Shown: piece after piece, positions 20,780-29,767 of the stretch
How the letters are laid out: every line of letters begins with the position of its first letter
How positions within the stretch are numbered: the first letter of the stretch is position 1
NCBI GenBank assembly: GCA_020746995.1
Contig: JAGPXD010000001.1
Span: forward strand, 7,874,001-7,938,000
Length of the DNA stretch: 64,000 nucleotides
Reading direction: 5' to 3'
Source of the DNA: Plectosphaerella cucumerina
Taxonomy: Eukaryota; Ascomycota; Sordariomycetes; Glomerellales; Plectosphaerellaceae
Notes under the pieces: generated by a model
Database searches by the model: none
Told to the model about the DNA's origin: nothing
Seen by the model: the letters and a program-made list of their open reading frames with translations, nothing else
Translations under genes and position numbers: made by a program

Positions 20780-22450
20780 ATAGCTTCTTTATTCATACCC
20801 AGGTCCATCGTCCTCGGTGCCATTCTTGGAGGCAGTGCTCTCGTCACAAGCCTCATCACCTCACCCTACTGAGGTGGGACATATTCGCTGGAGTATTTGC
20901 ATGTCGTCTGCCCGCGATCCGAGCTCTTGTATCGGTATGAGGTTCCATCAGACCGATACCCCGTTCTGAAGTCACAGGCATCGACAAGGACTTGGATGGG
21001 GCCGGAAGACATGATCTGCATACTGTCAGCATCTCGTCTTTCCACTCTTCACCCATTGCAGAAGAAATAAGGTGCCATACATCGATTGCAAGAGTGGTAA
21101 GATGAGTTTGATTTGTAGAAGGCTCGTACGGCAGTTGCGAGAGACGTGGGTGCTGGTCAGAACGAAAGACTCGACGGGAACCAGCCGTCAGATATACTTG
21201 AGGTCAGTTGATTCAACAGCACAATCAACTGGCCAATCATGCAGACGAAGAGATGAGGGGAAACCACGGCGACCAACATGCGGCCGCCACCCTTTCTGGC
21301 ACAATCGTCCATGCGTAACATTCCCAAAAGAGCGTCGGTGAAGAAGTTGCTCACCCCGGTGCTCGGTCAAACTTTCATCCTGAGTTTACCGCTTACATAC
21401 ACAAGGCGATTCATGCCCGCAGGCTCATGACGGAGATTTCCCATCGGACATCGTGTTAGCGCAGGCGGTCGGAGTCACCCCGGAACCTATCCTGTCCACA
21501 CAGCCGCGCCAACGAGGCGGTGCGGGAATGAGATGCCCTCTTCTGAGGCGTTAAGGGTTGGTTCCCACACTGTGGCAGGTAGCTGATGGATTTCGCCCCC
21601 TAGGGCGCATAAAATAGCCTTTGCAGCGTGGTCACTCTGCCCGCCGGCCGCCTTTTAAAAGAGGATGTAACTCTAAGCTATCCCGCATCCCATTGCTGCC
21701 GCGGCCATGTTGATCGCCTCTTGGTCAAGGACTATGATGAAGAAGGCGAGGCTGTGGCGGCCTGTCAACAAAGCCACCACTAGTAGCATCGGTAAGGGTG
21801 CGTCCTTCTACTCAAATACTCGTTTCTGAACACGAGACATCCATCTCGAGGCACTGTGTGGTATGCCCCCGAACGATGACTCAGACTCACCTGGCCACGT
21901 ATCGCTGCGCTGCCGATTTTGATACTTCAAGAGCCTTCCTTCGTCTCATAGGCTACTATCTCGGTCTAGCTCAACTCGTGATTTGTAGTATGCGGAATGA
22001 GCATTGTTTCGTCCGTGATTCTGATAGGGGGATGAAGATGGTCCATCGGGCAATTTTGATTGGGCAAAGGATCTTAAATGATCGCATTGTTACATCATTG
22101 TCGACACGAGGTCTTTTCCATGATCAAACAAGGCCAGCAACGAGGCAGCAGTGGCCTGCCCACTACCTCAAAGCCGCCCATGCATGGAGGTTGACCCGGG
22201 TCTACATTTCTCAAAGTAAAGAGGCAAGCTCTAGCTAGCTGCCGTCTGGAGATAGGTCTCTATCTCGTAGGGAGATATTCTCGAGACTTGTCAATTTCGA
22301 TGATGTCACGCGAGCGCAGTGACAAGAAGCGCTCCGCCACAAAACCGCACGGCCAGTTTTCTCAGCAGTCATTTTTGTCTCACAACCTCGTCTTGTCTGT
22401 ACACGCAGATAACGTCGCCTATGCGTTCTAGTCCAGTACCGGACAAGCAT
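20780..22450. other. Stretch without recognisable gene
   Basis: Frames up to 146 codons (for example 21798-22238 on the plus strand) lack motifs and splice context. No inverted repeats or RNA genes were noticed. Confidence 0.35.
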
Positions 22451-22452
22451 GA

Positions 22453-23216
22453 ATGAGTCCCTTTCGAGAGATACTCCCGGCGGGCCCAGGACTTCGACAA
22501 GAGTCAACAAGCAATACCTCAGAATCCACCCCGCAGTCCTCTTCCCCATCACCGAGGAAACACCCAAATACGAAAATAGCGTGTACTCCTTGCCGGCGAA
22601 GGAAGTCGAAGTGTGACGGTCGTCGCCCAGTCTGCACGTCTTGCAGGCCAGGCATCCACAAGTGTGAGTACGACGGAGAGCCCGATCTCACACCTGCAGC
22701 GGCCCTGAGGAAGAAACACGACGAGCTACACCACCGCATTCAGCTTTTCGAGGAGATTTTCAGATTGTTGTCTGAAAAGTCGAACTCCGAGTCGATCGAA
22801 ATCCTCCACAGAATGCGTCAGACAGATTCAGACCTGGAGGAATTGGTGACGCTCATCAACCACGGAAGTCTTTTGGTGCAACTCTCCACGGCGCATGGCG
22901 GCTTGCAGCAAGGTGACGAAGTCTCGTCGGCGCCAACAGCTCTTCAACCCCTCGCTTCCGACGGAATTACCACTATTATGGCGTATATGTTAGTCTTGGA
23001 ACTCCGATGAAGATGTCTGTCGGTGTACCCAGTCTCTAGGTTAACATGCAGCACAGCAACACTTATATGGCGCAACTCAAGCCCTTATCTAAGGTTCTTT
23101 TCTTGCAGGAGTTGAAAGCCCACATTGACGAGATGATCGCTACTCAATCCTATAATATTGGTGCCTTGGCCAGCCAACCTGAGGCTTCAATAGGTCCACG
23201 ACACCCTCATGACTAG
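22453..23216 (+). CDS. Zn2Cys6 protein with coiled coil, short form
   Basis: Exons 22453-22988 and 23057-23216 (GTTAGT donor, TTAAC branch, CACAG acceptor) give 231 residues. Residues 44-72 hold the binuclear cluster CTPCRRRKSKCDGRRPVCTSC...C. A coiled coil follows (RKKHDELHHRIQLFEEIFRL), then SESIEILHRMRQTDSDLEEL, a signature shared with the genes at 42904, 48457 and 58615. The long middle and C-terminal regions of full-size relatives are missing, so the protein could bind DNA but lacks the usual regulatory domain. It may be a truncated regulator or a natural competitor of full-length paralogues; truncation by decay is simpler. Confidence 0.75.
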
Positions 23217-23219
23217 TCG

Positions 23220-24660
23220 TCTGAGGTTCGACCCTGTCTAGACCGTGAACCGTCCCCTGCGCCCGCCAGCCAAGCACGATTTATTGGTGCGCAGCATACG
23301 CCAGACGAGGAAAATCGACCATGGGATTCGAGGACGACGGGTGATTCAGGACAGGGTCCATATCGCGCGGGGAGGGAGAGAAACAGGCCAGGACACAGAA
23401 TGAGTATGTTCAGGGAATGAAACCACCGGGTTTCCTCTCAACCCTCTACGTGAGGCGTTGCTTGTTGTGACCCATGCCGGGAGGCGTCCTGGCCTGATCT
23501 GTGGCAGTAATCATACGTGGGCTAGCCCGTCGCTGCCAATTCCCGCCGCCTTCAGCTGCTCGGCCAGCGCCTCGTTCTCGGCCCTGAACTCCCGCAGCTG
23601 CTGCTCCAGGGCCCTGCTCCCGGCCGATGAGCTCGGCAGGCGTGTTCCCGGCCTCGCCCTCGAACAGGCTGTTGGCAATGTCCACGGCGTCGGCGTGCTC
23701 AGCCTTGAATTAGAGCATCGACCTGCAGGCTCCTCGCTGGCATTTGGAGGTCTCTGGGAAGGGTTGGGTCGTCGGCATCTGGAGAACTCCACTCTCTGAC
23801 TTCACCAATGCTGAAGACGACGACGCGGCGAAACTCGTCCTTCTTCCAGACTTCCTCTTTCTCCCATCTCTTGAAAAAAATCTTGTTAGCCCGTTTCCGC
23901 TCACGGGTGATACAGCTTTATTCCAGAACGCAGTTCTCGAAAAGGCCGCCGGATTAGGTCCACTGACAGAAACCGGCCATCCCGAGCGAGCGACCGTATG
24001 CCTACAGGCCCTCCCTCGCGAAGGCGCAAGCATGGACGCCTCTTCCCCGGTGGCTCCTTTGCCAGCGCTGCTCCCGTTCTGACACCCCCGGAACGGCTCG
24101 GTCTCAACTACCATCGGCTGGCCGTCATGATCCACCAGCCTACGGATCTCTTGTCGTGCGCACGCATCTCCTTTGGCATCTTGCTGCTCTCATAGCCGCC
24201 AACCCGAGACCGTCTCGTAGTCTTCGCGCGGCCCAGATGAGGACGCCAGCAGCAACGCTACGCTATGTCTCGCCCGACCGGAGGATGAGCTATCGCCAAT
24301 TAAGCTGGCCATGTCGGCACGTGTAGATGTGGCGCGGGACAACAATCTCTGTCATGCAGACTGCGCGACGGACCAAGGCTAATTCGATCTCCGCAGCAGT
24401 GATTAGGGCTCTCAGGAGCGCATCAGCATGAAGATGGTGGGCTTGAAGTCGTGACGGCTCCGTCACCACAAACATCAAGCTGGGTCGGGTCTTCGTGTCG
24501 CACATCCACAACAGCAGCCGTAGCCTCCGTCCCTACTGTTCCCAATATCCGGCCTAGAGTCGAGTATCGTCTTTGTGAACAATATGAAGAATCTGTTCAC
24601 GAAGGTGCAAGAAAAGAGGAAGCTTTCAGTCTCCGCTAGTTCGATCCAGCATCGAACAAG
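23220..24660. other. Stretch with fragments only
   Basis: On the minus strand at 23510-23700 a coiled-coil stretch (EQQLREFRAENEALAEQLK) appears, preceded in another frame by a short acidic segment. It looks like the relic of a larger protein. The rest holds nothing I can name. Confidence 0.3.
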
Positions 24661-24662
24661 GC

Positions 24663-25190
24663 CTAAAATCCGAAGATATCCCTAGGCTCTGAGGCACCAG
24701 ATTCCATAAAAACATGCTCGGCAGCCGAATTGAAGCTGAAAATGGCCAACTGAAGGGCAGTCAAGCCACACCTATCCTCCGCATCGATGTCGGCTCCGCT
24801 ACCGCACAGGAGCTGGAGACAAGTCACGTCAGCAGCTTGAGTTGCCCACATGAGCGGCGTGCGGCCCATGTCATCTCTTGAGTCTACATCAATGCCGTCC
24901 GTCTCGAGTAGCAACTGACTACTGCCTCGTGGCTCTTCTGGGCAGCCTAAGATAGAGGCGTCCCATTCTTCGATGATATGAGCAATGGTGTCCATCCGTT
25001 GTTGCTGGCCACCGTGATGTCGGCCCCATTCTCCACCAGGAACTTCACCACGTTGAGATGGCCCTTGTCGGCAGCGGCTTTGACTGGTGTCCATCCGTCA
25101 TTGTAGCCACCGTAACGTCGGGTCCCTTTTCCACCAGGAACGTAACCACGTCGAAGTGGCCATTGTCAGCAGCGGCGTTGACTGTACCAC
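24663..25190 (-). pseudogene. Ankyrin-repeat fragment
   Basis: Four ankyrin-like repeats are readable, in the order AAADNGHFDVVTFLVEKG, AAADKGHLNVVKFLVENGAD, DMGRTPLMWATQAADVTCLQ and CGLTALQLAIFS. They fall in two frames: one base is missing near 25105, where TVATMTDG replaces the expected ATNNDGW. Such repeats usually form the C-terminus of fungal NACHT/NLR-type proteins; no NACHT domain is nearby. This is probably a detached, decayed tail. Confidence 0.65.
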
Positions 25191-25374
25191 ACTCCCAGTG
25201 ACAACTAGTTCATCGAGGTAATGGCATCGGGGTTGTCAATTGACGTCTCTAAGTGCTACCAGCTGTCGCATGACCTTTGCGATGATGCTCCGTATGCCAC
25301 TCAGGTGTGAGTGTGTCATTCACAGGTACAGCCTGTATTGCCGAACTGACAAAAACCCATAAGAATCCAGGCGG

Positions 25375-26154
25375 TCATTGACTCATAAACATTCTCTCCA
25401 AAGTCACAAGCTGGGACTTCAATTCCCTACGTTTGCCTAGGAGCTCCTTATTATGGCTCTCGAGATGCCTGATGTACGCTGTCGCCCTACATATGATCTC
25501 CATCTGCATTTGGCATCAGCACCGTTCTCCGCACGATATTGCAGGCCGACTAACCTGTTGCACCATTTCCACAGATGCTGAACCTTGAACGTCCTTTGCT
25601 GCGACATCGAGTACCTCCTTCAGCGCTAATAACCCAACATCGGGGATGCTGTCACTCAAATCGTCCAACGCAGTCCTGCCCTTCTCAACTGTGCAGATTG
25701 GGTTCACCTTGCCTGACTTTCTGCGGCAGCCATGGAAGTCTTCCAGAAGTGCAGCAGACGCATTTTGTGTTTGCTTTGCGGCTTGTTCTCTCGGTGATTG
25801 CGTGGGAGTTTTGACATGGGGCTTTCGGCTCCCGCGATTAACGCCCCTGGGACTCAACGACAAGGTGACTGGCAAGAGCTCGTTGGCTGGATTCTCTTCG
25901 ATAGATTTATTCATTGCTGCTTGGAAGTGAAAAGGAATGACTGGCATGGCCGTTGTGAAATGGACGGGCTTGTATTTTGCATTCTCAGCCCTGCAAAGAC
26001 TTGTTCTCCATCCTTGAACAGACGCACGCATCGTACGAGTGAAGCACCTCCTCATTCTACTGTTTGTTTCCAATGATGTAAACCTGCAAGGCGGCTGCCC
26101 TGTGGGTAAAAGTGGCCTGATCTGGTGCTTTCCTAACATCTTACTCGACGCCAT
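25375..26154 (-). CDS. bHLH-leucine-zipper-like regulator, degenerate
   Basis: Exons 26154-25555 and 25503-25375 (51-base intron, GTTAGT donor, TGCTGAT branch) give 242 residues. Near residues 165-190, VEKGRTALDDLSDSIPDVG resembles basic helix 1 of fungal bHLH proteins, though the basic half has lost most of its E-x-R-Y-R contacts. After the loop, exon 2 encodes helix 2 and the zipper start: ICRATAYIRHLESHNKELLG then LVTLERMF. The position and phase of the intron inside the loop fit. The first 150 residues are Ser/Pro-rich without motifs. DNA binding is doubtful because of the altered basic region. Confidence 0.55.
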
Positions 26155-26522
26155 TCTTTGAACCTACAGGAGGCTAAGGTCAAACCGGTAGGTACGACTG
26201 GATTAGCCGTTAGGGCGGTTTCACTGCCAACATAAAATGCGTGCCTATGTCACAGAGGCTCAGCCGCAGTGGTCCCTGGACGGTGACGATTAGGCTGAAT
26301 GCACCTCTGTGGCGCCCCCTTAAAGCAAGCCAACGAGCTGATCACGAGGGCTGCGGGGAAAGGCAGCCAGCCACCCTTATTGCACGGGCATAATTTGTCA
26401 GTCGATCAATAAATTTGCCGGGATGGTTCCTCAGAGAGCCACTCGGGCACAAGGTTGCATCGTTGCATGCAGTCATGCACACATGCACCCTGGGGCTGAC
26501 TGCTGGTAACAAGCTCGGCAGC

Positions 26523-26848
26523 TTACCGGAAGTTGCCGGCGCCGTTGCAGCGGCTCAAAGGGATGCCGCTCTGGTTCTTGATGCAGACAGTAATTGCGCC
26601 CGAAATACACCTGACGCCGTCGTAGGACCTCTCCTCGTACCAGTCGGCCATCCAGGTGCCGGTCTGGCCGGTGGAGCCGATGCATCCGCGGAAGGTTCTG
26701 CCGTAGCGGCGGTTCTTCCAGCACCTGGTGACGACGACGCCGGTCTCGCCGGGGAAGATGGTGCCGCGGACGGTGATGGTGGCCTGGGTGGTCCAGGTGC
26801 GCGAGTAGCTGACGCCGAAGGAGGCGCTGAGGCGTTCCTTGATGGCAG
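26523..26848 (-). pseudogene. C-terminal exon of a Cys-rich, probably secreted protein
   Basis: About 107 residues read from a likely acceptor (CCATAG at 26849) to TAA 26523. Five Cys sit in TRCW, RGCIG, VRCIS, TVCIK and SRCNG contexts, with many Gly/Thr/Trp and beta-like stretches (VSYSRTWTTQATITVRG). This is the look of a small secreted fungal protein, possibly effector-like. No signal peptide exon is present: immediately upstream lies the LINE fragment starting near 26888. I do not recognise the family. Confidence 0.45.
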
Positions 26849-26887
26849 TACTCTATGGAATTAATGGGCTAGCTCTATGAAACCTGA

Positions 26888-27440
26888 CAACAATGCAATT
26901 TGACGACTGGCCAGTCCACTGGCGGAGTGCCAATGGAAGACTTGGAAACCATCAATCCGTTCACTCTGGCGCCTTGGACGGATCGCATTGAAACGATCAC
27001 ACTCAAGATGACGAGCCAGAAGGGTGGCCAGAAGCCAGTAGAGAGGGAGCTGTGCGGATTGCTGTCAGCAGCTCTGCGAGAACCGACTTTGTTGGCGTGG
27101 GCGGTGCTGTCGAGATCCTCTCGATGGGACGGGAAGGTTCGAGACTTGAGACGTTCTCGTTTATTCTCGGCACGAGGGCCGGACAGACCCCGTTCTTTGG
27201 GGAACTGGCCGCCACAGCGTATGCGCTGAGGTTCTAACCGAGAGCCAGCAACCGGAAGGTCATCATCGCGACGAGCAACACAACGGCGGTGCTGACTCTC
27301 CGGAACCCACGCCAACAATCGGGCCAGGAGTACGTACGATGCATCTACGAGGCCACCGAACGACTGCAGGAGTATGGGAACACAGTGTCTGCCATCTGGG
27401 GCTGCACTACCCTAATACATCGGCCCCTGCGTTTACAAGT
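26888..27440 (+). mobile_element. Tad-type LINE fragment, RNase H region
   Basis: On the plus strand, in more than one frame, one reads INPFTLAPWTDRIE (the linker before RNase H), then GVGGAVEILSMG, PFFGELAATAYALRF, and finally RNPRQQSGQEYVRCIYEA followed by QEYGNTVSAIW. These match in order the RNase H domain at the end of Tad1-like non-LTR retrotransposon ORF2. Reverse transcriptase is absent and the frame is broken near 27055 and 27238. A 3'-end fragment in decay. Confidence 0.65.
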
Positions 27441-27488
27441 CCCTCGCTAGCTTAAGAGTCATCCTTTTTGCCTCGACCGTCTCCTTTA

Positions 27489-28050
27489 TTATAGTGCCGG
27501 CTGCTTTGGTGGCGTTGGTGTTTTGGAGAGAGTCGTGTGCCAGCCGTTCAAGAGCGAACCATGCCCACAGCGTTCTCCGCTACACCTAAAGACGTCGTTC
27601 CCTTCGCGGTCGGCAGTCTCGTACAAGAGTCCGAGAGCCTGACACAGGCGGTCTGCTGTCCCTAATTGAACCACGCGCGTTGCTCGTTCCCGACTTCGTA
27701 CAGACTGAGGATGAGGTTGCAGTGGATGTTATCCAAGGTCGGCTCATCATGCGTCGCCATCATCTCTTTGTGGGCGGCGGACGTACTGGCTTCAAACTTG
27801 CCGCCGTAGCCGTGGTAGCAAGGCTCGACGTAGCGCGCCACGAGACTCAGCATGCAGAGCAGACCGCGACACGGAGCCATTGTGGACTTCTTCAAGGAAG
27901 GCGTGTTTCCGAAAGAACCAAAAAGGGAACTCGCCGTACAAGTCGAAGAATACGTCGACTGCAGTGATAATAATGTTCCTCGAAGGTAATCTAGTAGACA
28001 AGACCAGATCAGCGGCGGAATACTTGGCGAGAGCAGTGGGACGCACTCTT
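27489..28050 (-). pseudogene. Fungal-specific transcription factor domain, fragment
   Basis: Minus-strand pieces in two or three frames follow the order of the fungal_trans (middle homology) domain of Zn2Cys6 regulators: VFFDLYGEFPFWFFRKHAFL, LSLVARYVEPCYHGYG, DNIHCNLILSLYEVGNEQRA and RLCQALGLLYETADREGND. The zinc cluster and the C-terminal half are missing. Frameshifts lie near 27850 and 27665. Confidence 0.55.
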
Positions 28051-28553
28051 CTCTTTCATCTTGCGGGTTACCAAGAGCCGTTGGTGGGCTGGAAGTGATG
28101 CCGTCCTACGTGCATACCTCGATCTCTTCACGCAGGCATGGCAGGATGGCTACCCCCCCGAGCATTTGAACTTGCGCTGTCTGTCTTCATGTCGATGAAC
28201 AGGATTCATGGGCGGACTCACCGGCATCGTTTGCATACAAGGGATGCTCGGCCGGCAGGTCTTCCTTCCCTTGAAGCCACATGTCGACGAGACATGAAGA
28301 CTCCCGGAGCGAACACGGCCTTTTTTGACACGGCATTGGCTGGCGGTTGACCGTCTGGGCGAACTGCAGTCACAGTTGGGAGATTATGGGTGAGTGTGAT
28401 GGTCGGTTCGGTCGGTCGAGACTCGAGAAGACGTGAAGTGGGGGCGGGGTAATTATGGTGGCCCGTGCACCCTGCCACCCTGGAATGCTTGGATGAGTCA
28501 GCACTCCCAAACACCTGCCCCCTCGGGCAGTGAAGCCATCGAAAATCTGCTGG

Positions 28554-28626
28554 ACTAGCAACATCTACATCGTCCAGTCTTTACCACGAGCCCTTGGCAT
28601 CGAGCCGCACAGCGGATCCTCTTATG
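28554..28626 (+). repeat. 73-base dispersed repeat, copy 1
   Basis: A 73-base sequence beginning ACTAGCAACATCTACATCGT and ending GCGGATCCTCTTATG occurs here and at 40861-40933 with one mismatch. Outside these limits the two loci are unrelated. It has no inverted ends. On the plus strand it can encode SNIYIVQSLLRALGIEPHSG. Confidence 0.9.
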
Positions 28627-28781
28627 ACAGCCCCCTCCACATGCCCCACATTCTGGGTCGCAGCGCCACAATTTCCGAATCAGAACTCCCGCATCTTCTA
28701 CAGAATGGAGCGTGATCAGGAAGAATTCGACCAGGCGAGACAGGAAAACTTCCGCGAAGCATCTTGAGCTCGGTGAACAGT

Positions 28782-29474
28782 ATGGCGCCGACGACTGACG
28801 GACGGCCTCCCGAGTACCACATGACGCAATTGAAGGCCTATGCCATGACAAACGATCGTGACACATTCGTTCAAGGCGCCACCGCGTTCCGGAACGCAAG
28901 GGATCTGGCGAAGCACCATCGCGACAGCTTAATCCTAGCTGCGAACAGCGGAGCATCCCGGGATGCAGTCATAGTTGCTCAAGTTAACCTTGCAGTCACA
29001 TCACAGCTCGATAACGACGAAGCTAGTTCAGACGAATTCGTCAATTGCGCGGACTACTCTCCACCACGCACTCCCGACGAGCCTGCTCCTGGGATCACAG
29101 ACGTCCACGACTGCAGCCAAGCCTCTGCGCTATCCGATCTCGGGGATACAGCAACCAGCTTTGCATCTAGCTTCACATCTGACTTCACCGCTGACCGCTC
29201 AAAGCGACGGAGGCAGCCACAAGTCCTGATTCGAAATTCACAACCCAAAAGCCCCCCGTCAAAAAGTCGCCATCCCCGGGGGACAAGTATGCTAAGCCAG
29301 ATGTCACCCGTCCTTAGTCTTTCGCAGATGGGCGAAGCCGAAAGTGTGTGGGTCAAGGCCTACTGCAAGGCCGGGGGCAGTACCGGAATCGAGAGCCAGG
29401 CCTCACTACACGCCTACGACGACGGCTCCGTCGAATATTGGAAGCAGAGCTACAATTACACCCAGGAAGGGTGA
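28782..29474 (+). CDS. Orphan ORF, 230 residues
   Basis: An uninterrupted frame from ATG 28782 to TGA 29474. The first part is helical and charged (DTFVQGATAFRNARDLAKHH, SRDAVIVAQVNLAVTSQLDN), the middle is Ser/Asp/Pro-rich with a basic patch (DRSKRRRQPQVLIRN), and the end is LSQMGEAESVWVKAYCKAGG followed by Tyr/Ser. No domain recognised. The composition and length suggest a real, possibly nuclear, protein. It abuts the end of the DUF3435 remnant tail-to-tail. Confidence 0.45.
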   Translation: MAPTTDGRPPEYHMTQLKAYAMTNDRDTFVQGATAFRNARDLAKHHRDSLILAANSGASRDAVIVAQVNLAVTSQLDNDEASSDEFVNCADYSPPRTPDEPAPGITDVHDCSQASALSDLGDTATSFASSFTSDFTADRSKRRRQPQVLIRNSQPKSPPSKSRHPRGTSMLSQMSPVLSLSQMGEAESVWVKAYCKAGGSTGIESQASLHAYDDGSVEYWKQSYNYTQEG

Positions 29475-29767
29475 GCCCAATCTGCCCCAGACTATAAGAC
29501 TCCACATGACGTCGACAGAAGGACATGCGGGTATTGTTGGCGGCTGTTGTCCAGCGTGGGCTCCATATGGCCGCATCGGTCTCGCTGCTAATGCTGTCGA
29601 GTAGGCTACTGCTGCTCATGTAAGTGCGAAGCCAGGGATCCTTCAGAAGCTCATTGGTCAAGAGACGATCATCGGTGTCCCGTGCCACCACCATCTCCAT
29701 CACAAAGCGCATGTACATTAACGGCATGTCATTAACAAACTAAATTCGCGAATGCCGTCGACCGTAT

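Noticed and set aside
26415..26864. Ala/Gly/Asp-rich plus-strand frame of 149 codons
   Set aside because: Antisense of the Cys-rich exon; composition is typical of reverse-read GC-rich codons.
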